Counted from the first letter of the stretch, positions 1 through 7,315 are shown. The stretch: 9,183 bases of DNA from Porticoccaceae bacterium (GCA_030590275.1 JAUUYV010000037.1:1-9183), one strand, 5' to 3'. Translations and numbers: made by a program. The notes: a model not told the origin generated them from the sequence alone.

Positions 1-93
1 GGGAAGCTGCTCTTTTTCGGTTTCTTGCTCCTGATTCTGGTTCTCGTCCTGAGACCCCGGCCCTGTCAGTGAACCTTCAAGTTTATCTTCCAC
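1..93 (-). CDS. Possible N-terminal fragment of an acidic, Gln/Glu-rich protein (runs off left edge)
   Basis: I do not recognise this gene. A frame on the minus strand can start at a GTG at 93 and stays open for 31 codons to the window edge. A GGAG ribosome binding site lies 8 bases upstream (102-105). The product begins MEDKLEGSLTGPG and then becomes very rich in Gln, Glu, Asp and Asn, like a flexible hydrophilic N-terminal tail. The same frame continues upstream of the GTG without a stop to about 149, still with protein-like Asp/Asn/Ser/Gly composition, but has no ATG there. It follows the sulfide:quinone oxidoreductase on the same strand after a 101-base gap, so it could belong to that transcript. 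The opposite strand of the same bases reads as a hydrophobic stretch ending at a stop at 70-72. Strand choice is therefore uncertain. Confidence 0.35.
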   Translation of the reverse strand, partial: MEDKLEGSLTGPGSQDENQNQEQETEKEQLP

Positions 94-162
94 GCTATTT
101 ACTCCATCGTTAATACCGTCATTAAACTCATTATTACTCGTGTCACTTATATCTCAATTACT

Positions 163-176
163 TAGCTGTACAGCTA
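163..176. repeat. 14-bp perfect palindrome TAGCTGTACAGCTA
   Basis: The 14 bases are a perfect inverted repeat. They lie about 20 bases past the stop codon of the sulfide:quinone oxidoreductase gene. As RNA the palindrome would give only a 5-bp stem with a GTAC loop and has no following T-run, so it is not a convincing terminator. A second copy of ACAGC at 176-180 can pair with GCTGT at 165-169 as an alternative fold. It could be a protein-binding site for the next gene, or chance. Confidence 0.4.
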
Positions 177-194
177 CAGCAGCCACCTTAGCAT

Positions 195-1448
195 CTACTT
201 AACAATCTCTGGTTTAGCAAGCCATTCCCTGCCTTTTAGCATGGCATGCCAATATATCGGCGGCAACATAGTGGCTTTCAGGAACCAGGCTGCGCATGTC
301 GGCTTTTTCCCATCTAGTATCCATGTCGGAGCTGAAGGTAGCAACTTGCCACCGTAACCAAACTCGGCCAGTACCACTTTGCCTCGCTCTACGGTTAAGG
401 GGCACGAGCCATAGCCATCGTAACGGGCCTCACCAATAAACTGTCCATTGCCTTTTAAGATGTCCGCCATAATATTATGGGCAAGCACTGGCGCCTGTTT
501 ACGTACTGCCGCCGCCGTTTTAGCATTCGGTGTATTCGCCACGTCGCCGAGCGACCAAATATTCTCATAATGCTTGTGCTGTAATGTTTGCTGATCAACA
601 TCAACCCAGCCAGCAGCATCGACTAGCGAACTATTACGAACAAAATCAGGAGCGGTTTGAGGAGGGCAAACATGGATCATGTCAAACTCCATCGAGATGA
701 TTTCTGTCTCTCCATCGGCGACCATTTTTTTGAAGCGCGCAACCTTCCTGTCTCCATCTACACTAATCAAGTTATGCATAAAGTTGAGATTGGCATTATA
801 TTTATCGATGTATTTCATCAAGGAAGGAACGTAGTGTTCAACCCCAAATAGAACTTCGCCCGCATTGCAAAAATCAATTTGAATATTACTCAGACAGTTG
901 CTTCGAAACCAATGATCCGCCGATAAATAAAGCGCTTTCTGGGGTGCTCCAGCACATTTAATTGGCATGGGTGGCTGGGTAAATAACGCTCGCCCCGCTT
1001 TCAATTTTTGTACTAGTTCCCAGGTATAGGGTGCCAGGTCAAAGCGATAGTTGGAGGTTACTCCATTTTTACCTAATGTTTCCGGCAAGCCTTCTATTGC
1101 CGTCCAATCCAGTTTTAGGCCAGGCGCAACAACTAAGCGCTGGTAAGACAACACCTGATCATTGTCGAGAATAATCTGGTTTTTTTCTGGCTCAAAGCCC
1201 TGTACAGCTTGCTGAATCCACTCTACGTTTTTAGGGAGTTGTTTGGCAAAAGGTCTCACGGTCTGCTGTTGTTGAAAGACACCAGCCCCCACCAGGGTCC
1301 AACCGGGTTGGTAATAATGAACATCGGCGGGGTCAACTATGGTGATTGACAGTGAGTCAGAGCGGGCTCGCAAGCTTGAGGCAAGGGCTATTCCCCCCGC
1401 ACCACCACCGACGATAAGAACATCTGGCGTTTTATTAAGATTACTCAT
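195..1448 (-). CDS. sqr: Type II sulfide:quinone oxidoreductase (FAD flavoprotein)
   Basis: This enzyme oxidises sulfide to sulfane sulfur (persulfide or polysulfide) and passes the electrons through FAD to membrane quinone, which detoxifies sulfide and feeds the respiratory chain. The 417-residue length fits the family. The N-terminal dinucleotide-binding motif VGGGAGGI is at residues 13-20, and HYYQPGWTLVGAG at about 44-56 is typical of type II (human SQOR-like) enzymes. The two redox cysteines are present: Cys165 in PIKCAGAPQK and Cys349 in YDGYGSCPL. The second FAD motif WSLGDVAN is at about 298-305. The C-terminal segment (about 386-412) is rich in Trp, Leu and Pro, matching the amphipathic membrane-docking end of these proteins. 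The ATG is preceded by GGGG at 1455-1458, 6 bases away. No rhodanese, persulfide dioxygenase or regulator gene is visible next to it. A related FAD oxidoreductase with another acceptor is possible but less likely. Confidence 0.93.
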   Translation of the reverse strand: MSNLNKTPDVLIVGGGAGGIALASSLRARSDSLSITIVDPADVHYYQPGWTLVGAGVFQQQQTVRPFAKQLPKNVEWIQQAVQGFEPEKNQIILDNDQVLSYQRLVVAPGLKLDWTAIEGLPETLGKNGVTSNYRFDLAPYTWELVQKLKAGRALFTQPPMPIKCAGAPQKALYLSADHWFRSNCLSNIQIDFCNAGEVLFGVEHYVPSLMKYIDKYNANLNFMHNLISVDGDRKVARFKKMVADGETEIISMEFDMIHVCPPQTAPDFVRNSSLVDAAGWVDVDQQTLQHKHYENIWSLGDVANTPNAKTAAAVRKQAPVLAHNIMADILKGNGQFIGEARYDGYGSCPLTVERGKVVLAEFGYGGKLLPSAPTWILDGKKPTCAAWFLKATMLPPIYWHAMLKGREWLAKPEIVK

Positions 1449-1787
1449 GTTTTACCCCAGTTAAATATTATTAGAATCTACCGACAGCTACCTTACTTCA
1501 CTCATCACTCAAACTCTGGGTCTTACCGTGAAAGGTACGATGTCTGCACTCGAAGCAATATGGGTACTTATGTTGGCTACGAATTCAGCTTGCGAGGACA
1601 TAGTTACGACGTAGTTACGGCCTAGTCGGATCAATATCCATCAACACCTCCAAGGCTGGAAGTGCCTGATACTACCGGAAAAACCATCTAATATCTATTA
1701 GTTATATCTATATAATATATATGACTAAACAAAGAGGTTCGCTATCCATAACTTGCCAGCTCATCCCTTATTAACTCTGAATGAAGC
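1449..1787. other. 339-base gene-free region upstream of the sulfide:quinone oxidoreductase
   Basis: I find no credible gene here. The longest notable minus-strand frame (1601 down to 1509, 30 codons) has no ribosome binding site and no recognisable sequence. The region contains a TAGTTACG direct repeat (1601-1608 and 1612-1619) and an AT-rich repeat cluster near 1691-1721, listed separately. It probably holds the 3' end of the alpha/beta hydrolase transcript and the promoter of the oxidoreductase gene. Just upstream of the latter's start, TAATAAT on the minus strand (about 1468-1474) resembles a -10 box, but I see no matching -35 box. A sigma-54 (-24/-12) promoter was looked for and not found. 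Confidence 0.55.
1691..1721. promoter_or_regulatory. AT-rich direct and inverted repeat cluster, possible operator
   Basis: ATATCTAT occurs twice with a 13-base period (1691-1698 and 1704-1711). The second copy runs into a perfect inverted repeat TATATA-A-TATATA at 1709-1721. The cluster lies about 245-275 bases upstream of the sulfide:quinone oxidoreductase start and within 100 bases of the alpha/beta hydrolase stop. Winged-helix repressors such as the sulfide-responsive ArsR-type BigR/SqrR bind AT-rich palindromes, so an operator is conceivable. AT-rich DNA also produces such repeats by chance, and no regulator gene is nearby. The function is inferred only. Confidence 0.3.
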
Positions 1788-2633
1788 TTATAAAAGATCA
1801 AAAAATCGATTTAATTGTTCGGCCACTGTTGAAGCCTGTTCTTCCATGTGAAAGTGGTGACCGCCTCTAATTTCTCGAACTGTCATGTCGCTAGCGAAAT
1901 TTTCCATGCCGTAAAACCGGCTCATTCTTTCCATATCTGATAACAGTAATAAAACTGGGCAGGTAATACGCTCGACGAAGCCCTGTACTATTTGTGGTGT
2001 AAATTTTATCTCGGAATTGATTTTTAGCTTTTCGTCGCTGCGCCAACGGTAGCCACCGTCGACGGCCTCGATACCCCGTGCCAGAATAGGCGGTGCCGAC
2101 AGACTCGACAATGGTGTAACTCCGCCCATTCGAACCGCAAGCAGAGCCTCCTTATCGGAATAAAGTTTTGGTTTTCGTTTGAGGCGAAGTCTCCGGTTAA
2201 CGATAGAGCGCGCTAATTGCTCCGCCTGTTCGTTATTTTCAACCGTTCCCGGAACAAAACTATCCAGTAAGCCAAGATGGCTGATTAGCTTTGGGAACGC
2301 TCCTGCCATTAAGGTGCAGACCATCGCTCCCCGTGAATGCCCCAATAGAGCAAAGCGGGATAAACCCAGGTGTTCCGCAATATCATAGATTACCGCCACG
2401 TCCTGCCAGATATTGTAGGTGCCGTCGGCAGAACGATGACTGCTCAAACCATGGCCCGGTGCATCTATTGTGATGAGTCGAATATTTTCCAGCAGGGGCG
2501 CAAGAGGCGAAAAACTACCACAATTGTCTAGCCAGCCGTGCATGGCAAGCACTGGAGTGCCATCCGCAACACCCCATTCCTGAGCGGCTATATCAAGGCC
2601 ATCGCAACGAAAAACATGTTCGATTGGTTTCAT
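1788..2633 (-). CDS. Alpha/beta-fold hydrolase (SERHL/MhpC-like), substrate unknown
   Basis: A 281-residue cytoplasmic serine hydrolase of the alpha/beta fold, with no signal peptide. Oxyanion-hole motif HGW is at residues 32-34, followed by LDNCGSF as in the serine-hydrolase-like (SERHL) group. The DAPGHG turn is at 57-62 and the nucleophile elbow GHSRG at 98-102 gives Ser100. The likely acid is Asp233 after the strand VLLLLSD. The catalytic histidine lies in GGHHFHME (257-264), probably His259. The cap region around 140-215 is basic and variable, so the substrate (ester, thioester or lactone) cannot be read from the sequence. The gene starts 34 bases after sixA ends, on the same strand, and is probably the last gene of a gpsA-sixA-hydrolase operon. 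The ATG has no clear Shine-Dalgarno sequence, which may mean translation depends on coupling to sixA. I see no convincing terminator after it. Confidence 0.85.
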   Translation of the reverse strand: MKPIEHVFRCDGLDIAAQEWGVADGTPVLAMHGWLDNCGSFSPLAPLLENIRLITIDAPGHGLSSHRSADGTYNIWQDVAVIYDIAEHLGLSRFALLGHSRGAMVCTLMAGAFPKLISHLGLLDSFVPGTVENNEQAEQLARSIVNRRLRLKRKPKLYSDKEALLAVRMGGVTPLSSLSAPPILARGIEAVDGGYRWRSDEKLKINSEIKFTPQIVQGFVERITCPVLLLLSDMERMSRFYGMENFASDMTVREIRGGHHFHMEEQASTVAEQLNRFFDLL

Positions 2634-2667
2634 ACAGAAAGGTACGGTTTGCAGTTGAGCGTAATCA

Positions 2668-3153
2668 CTATGGCGAATCAGCAGGCGGCCTTTCTAGCCA
2701 CAACAACTCAGCCCCGCCACGCGTAAACGCGGTGAGCTCCAGGGCAGCCAGGTTCGCTGTTTCCATAGCACCATGTTCACGGCTGTCGGTAAGAAACATC
2801 AACAAACTACCTACCAGTGGTTGATGAGTGACTAAGAGAACTTCGTCACTACCCAGATCATCAACAAAAGCCCCTACACTTGCAATATCGCTCTCTGGGG
2901 TAATTACCGGGTTAATCAATAATTCCTGTCCAAGTTGTCTCGGGCTAATCTCATTTAAGGTTCGCAGCAGAATTGCAGCTGTTTGCCTAGCTCGCAAGTA
3001 AGGACTGGATACCACCTGCTTTACATTCATCAACCGGTCTGCGCAGGCCCTGGCAATGTTGCTCGCTTCTGTTTCGCCTCGTCCCGTTAAGGGCCTTAGC
3101 GCGTCAGAGGGTGCAGAGCCAGCGGCTCCATGACGCAAGAGATACAGCTTCAT
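2668..3153 (-). CDS. sixA: Phosphohistidine phosphatase SixA
   Basis: A small (161-residue) histidine-phosphatase-superfamily protein that removes phosphate from phosphohistidine. In E. coli SixA acts on the HPt domain of ArcB and on the nitrogen-type phosphotransferase protein NPr. Its length is close to that of E. coli SixA. The RHG signature is at residues 7-9, where His8 is the nucleophile. The second phosphate-binding arginine lies in SSPYLRARQT (49-58), and the second catalytic histidine is His110 in VTHQPLVG. Only the compact core is present, without the extra domains of phosphoglycerate mutases, which favours SixA over a general mutase. It begins 44 bases after gpsA and is followed 34 bases later by the alpha/beta hydrolase. 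gpsA-sixA proximity is also seen in pseudomonads. A GAGGA sequence lies about 13 bases before the ATG, a rather long spacing. Confidence 0.9.
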   Translation of the reverse strand: MKLYLLRHGAAGSAPSDALRPLTGRGETEASNIARACADRLMNVKQVVSSPYLRARQTAAILLRTLNEISPRQLGQELLINPVITPESDIASVGAFVDDLGSDEVLLVTHQPLVGSLLMFLTDSREHGAMETANLAALELTAFTRGGAELLWLERPPADSP

Positions 3154-3197
3154 GGATGTTTCTTAATCCTCATATTTATCAACATTCGCCGTTAAGG

Positions 3198-4238
3198 CTA
3201 AAGCGCCTGTTCAACACGAAATTCGACATCGTTAGTTTGTTCAGAAAGCATCATGTTGCCAAGTACTTCGCTAATCGACTCTCCTTCAAACAAGACCTCA
3301 TATAAGCCAGATGCCAGGGGCATATAGATACCAAGTTCGTCGGCTTTTTGTTTAACAATACGTGTAGTATTAACACCTTCGGCCACTTGTCCAATCTCTG
3401 CAAGTGCCTCGGTGAGGGTTTTCCCCGCCGCCAATGCTTGACCAATTTGAAAGTTTCGGCTCAATGGAGATGTACAGGTGACAAACAGGTCGCCAACACC
3501 ACTTAGCCCCAGGAAAGTCATAGGGTTCGCACCTAGTACAGCGGCAAAACGTGTCATTTCTGCCAGGCTGCGAGTCAGTAAAACTCCCATAGTATTCTGA
3601 CCGAGCCCCATGGCCGCTCCCATACCCGCTTCGATGGCATAAATGTTTTTTAGCGCTCCTGCTAATTCGACCCCATAAATATCAGCGTTGGAATACACCC
3701 GGAAATAAGGAGTCATCAATAACGATTGCACCAGTTTGCAAACATTGGCATCAGCGCTAGCTACAACAGTTGCGGTGATTTCCTTGTTACTGACTTCTTT
3801 CGCGAGATTAGGACCACTGATAACACCAACCCGTGGCCGCTGTAATTCCTGTGTGAGAATATTACTCATTAGAGTAAAGCTCTCTGCTTCAATACCCTTT
3901 ACAGTACTGATCACCACACAGGAGGATGCAATATAAGGTGCTGCATCTTTTGCAACCTGACGAAACGAGGCGCTGGGAATAGAAAAAAATACCAGCTCAG
4001 CCCCATCCAGGGCAGCAGCTAAATCAGCCGTGATAGTAAGATGATCGTCCAATGGATAGTCGGGCAAATAACGTCGATTAACCCGTTCTCGTTGGCATTG
4101 TTCAGCTCTTTCCTGGTCACGCATCCATAGTACTACCGGGTGACCATTGCTAGCCATCATGTTGGCGACGGTAGTACCAAAACTACCACCACCGAGTACC
4201 ACAATCTTTTCTATGGTTGCCGTATCACTTCCTGACAT
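3198..4238 (-). CDS. gpsA: Glycerol-3-phosphate dehydrogenase [NAD(P)+]
   Basis: GpsA reduces dihydroxyacetone phosphate to sn-glycerol 3-phosphate, the backbone for phospholipid synthesis, in the cytoplasm. Using the 346-residue form, the NAD(P)-binding motif GGGSFGT is at 16-22, the conserved STVKGIE segment with Lys114 follows, SGPNLAKE is at 141-148, and GALKNIYAI carries the catalytic Lys197. The substrate-site motifs [15 protein letters not shown] (244-258), SRNF and VAEG (285-288) are all intact. I chose the ATG at 4238 because GGATGG sits 7 bases upstream (from 4248). An in-frame ATG at 4253 would add five residues but has no good ribosome binding site, and the E. coli protein is similarly short at its N-terminus. 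The gene lies downstream of htpG on the same strand after about 140 bases and appears to head a gpsA-sixA-hydrolase operon. Confidence 0.96.
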   Translation of the reverse strand: MSGSDTATIEKIVVLGGGSFGTTVANMMASNGHPVVLWMRDQERAEQCQRERVNRRYLPDYPLDDHLTITADLAAALDGAELVFFSIPSASFRQVAKDAAPYIASSCVVISTVKGIEAESFTLMSNILTQELQRPRVGVISGPNLAKEVSNKEITATVVASADANVCKLVQSLLMTPYFRVYSNADIYGVELAGALKNIYAIEAGMGAAMGLGQNTMGVLLTRSLAEMTRFAAVLGANPMTFLGLSGVGDLFVTCTSPLSRNFQIGQALAAGKTLTEALAEIGQVAEGVNTTRIVKQKADELGIYMPLASGLYEVLFEGESISEVLGNMMLSEQTNDVEFRVEQAL

Positions 4239-4266
4239 ATTCCCATCCGCCATTATAGTTATGCGT

Positions 4267-4301
4267 CGAACCTGACTAACCTGCCATTAATAACTTGTCA
4301 A
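4267..4301 (-). promoter_or_regulatory. Possible gpsA promoter (perfect -35, poor -10) with CAGGTT repeats
   Basis: On the minus strand a perfect TTGACA box occupies 4301-4296. At 17-base spacing the -10 position reads TAGTCA, which fits poorly, so this may be weak, regulated or not a promoter. In the same place CAGGTT occurs twice with a 9-base period (plus-strand AACCTG at 4269-4274 and 4278-4283), which could be a half-site pair for a regulator. It lies in the htpG-gpsA gap, where no clear htpG terminator is visible. Confidence 0.25.
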
Positions 4302-4379
4302 AATCGTGTTTTAAGTTTTTTACCAGGTTCTTCGCTCTTCAGGCATTGTCTATCTCGAATAATCTATTTTTCGAACAAT

Positions 4380-6281
4380 TTACTGTTCAAATAAGAGCCG
4401 ATTTAAGCGTTGCACAAATAGTGCCGGATTATCCAGTTGTTCGCCAGCAGATAAGGCTGCCTGATCGTAGAGCAAACTCACTAAATCTTCGGTTTTAGCT
4501 TTATCGTTCTCGGCTCGCAAACGGATAATTAACTGGTGATCTGCGTTAATTTCGAGCACCGGTTTAGACTCGGGCATGGCCTGACCCGCGGCTTCCATCA
4601 TTTTGCGCATCTGCAAACCCATGTCTCCCTCAGCGAGCACCAGGCAGGCCGGGGATTCCGTTAGTCGTCTGGTCATACGAACGTCTTCAACGCGATCGCC
4701 CAACACTTCCTTAATTTTACCGATGACCTCATCCTTGTCTTCAGATTCGGTGGCTTTGTCATCGCTGTCTTCTTTATCGGCGAGCTCACCTAAATCCAGC
4801 TCACCGCGGCTAATGTCCTGAAGGGATTTTCCGTCAAACTCCTGTACATGCGACATACTCCATTCGTCGATACGATCGAACATCAACAGTACTTCGATGC
4901 CTTTTTTACGGAAGATTTCGAGGTATGCACTGTTACGCGCCGTACTTTCCGTGTCTCCCACAAGATAATAGATTTTCTCCTGCTCCGGTTTCATCGCAGT
5001 AATATAATCTGTCAGCGAGATCAAACCCTCACCACGGGTGCTGGCAAAACGGTATAAACCGGCAATACGCTCTCGGTTAGCAAAGTCTTCACCGGGCCCC
5101 TCTTTCAATACCGAACCGAAGGTATCCCAAACCGTCAGGTAAACCTCCGGCTTCTCCTTAGCCAGACTCTCCAGCATATCCAGTACCCGCTTGACCAAAG
5201 CGCCTCGAATACTATCCACTGCCGGACTACTTTGTAGAATTTCCCTCGATACATTAAGCGGCAAATCCGCACAATCCACCACACCTTTAACAAACCGGAG
5301 ATAGAGCGGTAAAAACTGCTCGGCATCGTCCATAATAAAAATGCGTTGAATGTAAAGCTTCAAACCTCGTGCGACATCCCGGTTGTAAAGATCGTAAGGC
5401 GCATGGGCCGGTATATAGACCAGGCTGGTGTAGTCGAGCTTCCCTTCTACTCGGTTATGGCTCCAAATTAATGCATCCTGAAAATCGTGGGAAATGTGTT
5501 TATAAAACTCCTGATACTCTTCGTCATCGATATCCTTACGAGGCCGCGTCCACAGGGCAGTAGCACTGTTAACCCGCTCGTACTGAGGGACAATCTCCTC
5601 TTTTTCTTTATCGTCGTCTTCCTGAGGCGGTAACTGCTCTAGCATCTCCACCGGTACCGCAATGTGGTCGGAGTATTTCTTCACCAAACTACGCAGACGC
5701 CAGTCGTTGGCGTAGTCTTTAGCGTCGTCCTTAAGGTGCAAAATCACGCTGGTGCCCCGCTCACTGCGCTCCAGGGGCTCTACCGTAAACTCAGCTTCGC
5801 CATCACAGCTCCAACGTACACCCTCAGCGGCATCTACACCGGCACGACGGGTTTCCACCACAATCTTATCGGCCACTAGAAAACCGGAATAAAAACCAAC
5901 GCCAAACTGGCCGATCAGTTGGGAATCACTCTTTTGATCGCCACTCAAAGAACTCAGGAACTCTGCCGTACCTGAACGAGCGATAGTCCCCAGGTTAGAG
6001 ATCACTTCCTCCTGGGTCATCCCAATGCCGTTATCGGTGATACGAATAGTGTTAGCATCCTCGTCTATATCGATACGCACAAGCAGATCTGGATCACTCT
6101 CGTATAATTTCGAATCCTCCAATGCTTCAAAGCGTAATTTGTCGGCCGCATCGGAAGCATTGGATATCAGCTCCCGAAGAAAAATATCCGGATTGCTGTA
6201 CATCGAGTGAATCATCAGGTGCAGAAGCTGTTTTGCCTCAGTCTGAAATCCCATGGTTTGTGTCTGCGCCGCTTCCGACAT
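4380..6281 (-). CDS. htpG: Molecular chaperone HtpG (bacterial Hsp90)
   Basis: HtpG is the dimeric ATP-driven Hsp90 chaperone of the bacterial cytosol, working with the DnaK system on stress-damaged and specific client proteins. With the chosen start it has 633 residues, the usual size. The GHKL ATPase domain carries [17 protein letters not shown] from about 34 to 50 (Glu37 catalytic, Asn41 for Mg-ATP), DNGIGM at 83-88, the ATP-lid start GTIARSGT at 98-105 and [11 protein letters not shown] at 124-134. The middle domain has NVSREILQ at 343-350, whose Arg346 contacts ATP. An acidic linker lies near 218-230 and a second acidic stretch near 496-517, before the C-terminal dimerisation domain. The start at 6281 has a strong AGAGGAAGAG ribosome site (6285-6294). 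An in-frame ATG at 6326 would lie upstream of the promoter's -10 box and is rejected. Confidence 0.98.
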   Translation of the reverse strand: MSEAAQTQTMGFQTEAKQLLHLMIHSMYSNPDIFLRELISNASDAADKLRFEALEDSKLYESDPDLLVRIDIDEDANTIRITDNGIGMTQEEVISNLGTIARSGTAEFLSSLSGDQKSDSQLIGQFGVGFYSGFLVADKIVVETRRAGVDAAEGVRWSCDGEAEFTVEPLERSERGTSVILHLKDDAKDYANDWRLRSLVKKYSDHIAVPVEMLEQLPPQEDDDKEKEEIVPQYERVNSATALWTRPRKDIDDEEYQEFYKHISHDFQDALIWSHNRVEGKLDYTSLVYIPAHAPYDLYNRDVARGLKLYIQRIFIMDDAEQFLPLYLRFVKGVVDCADLPLNVSREILQSSPAVDSIRGALVKRVLDMLESLAKEKPEVYLTVWDTFGSVLKEGPGEDFANRERIAGLYRFASTRGEGLISLTDYITAMKPEQEKIYYLVGDTESTARNSAYLEIFRKKGIEVLLMFDRIDEWSMSHVQEFDGKSLQDISRGELDLGELADKEDSDDKATESEDKDEVIGKIKEVLGDRVEDVRMTRRLTESPACLVLAEGDMGLQMRKMMEAAGQAMPESKPVLEINADHQLIIRLRAENDKAKTEDLVSLLYDQAALSAGEQLDNPALFVQRLNRLLFEQ

Positions 6282-6284
6282 ACT

Positions 6285-6294
6285 CTCTTCCTCT
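6285..6294 (-). promoter_or_regulatory. Strong ribosome binding site that fixes the htpG start
   Basis: On the minus strand these bases read AGAGGAAGAG, with the GAGGA core (6293-6289) 7 bases before the ATG at 6281. The longer frame beginning at 6326 has no comparable site. Confidence 0.85.
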
Positions 6295-6314
6295 AATTGA
6301 AGGTCAATAGCCAT

Positions 6315-6343
6315 AAATAGGGTCAAGGGAAGGTAATTTCAAC
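6315..6343 (-). promoter_or_regulatory. Sigma-32 (heat-shock) promoter of htpG
   Basis: Read on the minus strand, the -35 box is GTTGAAA (6343-6337), matching the sigma-32 consensus CTTGAAA in 6 of 7 bases. A 14-base spacer (6336-6323) follows. The -10 box is CCCTATTT (6322-6315), matching CCCCATNT at every specified base but one. Spacing is within the usual range for RpoH promoters. Transcription would begin near 6308, giving a leader of roughly 27 bases that contains the strong ribosome site. htpG is a classic RpoH regulon member in proteobacteria, so position and function agree. Confidence 0.85.
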
Positions 6344-6368
6344 ACCATCAGGCTGCTAAAATCACCCA

Positions 6369-6398
6369 TTGCGATTATCTACTAGACCCCTGTAACAT
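6369..6398 (+). promoter_or_regulatory. Weak candidate sigma-70 promoter for the Nudix-crotonase operon
   Basis: TTGCGA (6369-6374) and TAACAT (6393-6398) each match 4 of 6 bases of the -35 and -10 consensus, separated by 18 bases. The pair lies about 70 bases upstream of the Nudix gene, back to back with the htpG heat-shock promoter in the 186-base divergent region. It was chosen by eye as the best pair I could see. Confidence 0.25.
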
Positions 6399-6467
6399 TT
6401 ATCTCCGATCCGCTCTTAGCGACGGCGGGAAACCCAAAAACACAGAGCCTCTAAGACTAATATCACT

Positions 6468-7286
6468 ATGTCAAACACCGAACTCCGTTATGCATCTACT
6501 GTCATGTTGTTTCGCGATGGCGAAACAGGTACCGAAGTACTACTACTGGAACGTAGTGGAAAATCAGAATCTTTTAGCGGAGCCTTTGTCTTTCCTGGTG
6601 GCAAAGTGGATCTTCACGATGCTCATCGGGACTTCGAATCACTCTATGCGGGGCATAGTGATGCTGATGCCAGTCGTCTCTTAGGTATACCCGAGTACGG
6701 ACTTGCCTACTGGATGGCGGCCATCCGAGAATGCTTTGAAGAGGTAGGTATCCTGTTGGCCTACAATCAGCATGGGGATTTGGTTAGTTTTAAGGGCCCC
6801 GCGGTGAAAGCTCGTTTTACAGAATATCGCGATCAGCTGAACCAGGGCGAGATCACCCTGCTGGATATCTGCCAAAAAGAAGACCTGCGCCTGGCCACTG
6901 ACCATTTGCTGTATTACAGTCACTGGGTAACGCCGACTCCCATGCCCCGCCGCTTTGACACCCGGTTTTTTGTTGCCCGTGTTCCCGATCATCAGGAATC
7001 TATTATCGATAATCACGAAGCGGTCTCTCAGGTCTGGATTAATCCCGCAGAAGCCCTACGGCGCCAACGAGAGGAGAACTTTGCAATTTTTTTCCCTACG
7101 ATCAAAAATATCGAAGGCATCGCTGAGTACAACAATACCGCCGAACTCTTAGTTGCGGTCGCTCAATACAGCGACCTCCCCCGTATTCTTCCACTTCGAG
7201 TTGAAAATGAGGACGGCCAATACTCTGTGCTCCTCCCCGGAGATGAAGGCTACGAGTATCGAGAAATTGCCAAAACACACTATTAA
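6468..7286 (+). CDS. NUDT19-like Nudix hydrolase, possible CoA/acyl-CoA diphosphatase
   Basis: A 272-residue Nudix-superfamily hydrolase that would cleave a nucleoside diphosphate linked to another group, using Mg or Mn. The N-terminal strand LRYASTVMLFRDG is followed by the first part of the Nudix box, FPGGKVD (43-49). The metal-binding half AAIRECFEEVGILL (84-97) comes only after an insertion of about 30 residues, so the glycine part and the REx2EE part are separated. Arg87, Glu88, Glu91 and Glu92 are intact. This split box and the segment HWVTPTPMPRRFDTRFF (152-168) are features of the NUDT19/RP2 group. Mouse NUDT19 hydrolyses CoA and acyl-CoA, so a CoA-type substrate is an inference from family and from the crotonase gene 29 bases downstream. 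The ATG lacks a strong Shine-Dalgarno sequence, but the conserved N-terminus supports it. Confidence 0.85.
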   Translation: MSNTELRYASTVMLFRDGETGTEVLLLERSGKSESFSGAFVFPGGKVDLHDAHRDFESLYAGHSDADASRLLGIPEYGLAYWMAAIRECFEEVGILLAYNQHGDLVSFKGPAVKARFTEYRDQLNQGEITLLDICQKEDLRLATDHLLYYSHWVTPTPMPRRFDTRFFVARVPDHQESIIDNHEAVSQVWINPAEALRRQREENFAIFFPTIKNIEGIAEYNNTAELLVAVAQYSDLPRILPLRVENEDGQYSVLLPGDEGYEYREIAKTHY

Positions 7287-7315
7287 ACGCCTCTTTTTAA
7301 CCCACTGGAGTCTCC

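Noticed and set aside
1..72. Plus-strand frame ending at a TGA at 70-72 that reads as a Leu/Phe-rich transmembrane helix
   Set aside because: It is the complement of a Gln/Glu-rich minus-strand frame, which automatically gives Leu/Phe codons. The minus frame has a ribosome site and stays protein-like further upstream. Not fully excluded, so noted in the feature and finding.
1509..1601. 30-codon minus-strand frame upstream of the sulfide:quinone oxidoreductase
   Set aside because: No ribosome binding site, no recognisable sequence, and a length expected by chance.
1449..1787. Sigma-54 (-24/-12) promoter for the sulfide:quinone oxidoreductase, as in FisR-regulated systems
   Set aside because: GGCAC and TGGCA sequences occur on the minus strand, but none has GC at the required 10-base spacing.
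4340..4395. Possible terminator at the end of htpG (GAACA/TGTTC inverted repeat around the stop codon)
   Set aside because: The stem is only about 5 bp, overlaps the stop codon and is not followed by a T-run on the minus strand.
6400..6460. Small inverted repeats CGCT-CTT-AGCG and AGAG-C-CTCT upstream of the Nudix gene
   Set aside because: Arms of 4 bases are expected by chance and nothing else supports a function.
6681..7016. 111-codon minus-strand frame inside the Nudix gene
   Set aside because: Antisense to a clearly coding gene with intact motifs, with no family features of its own.
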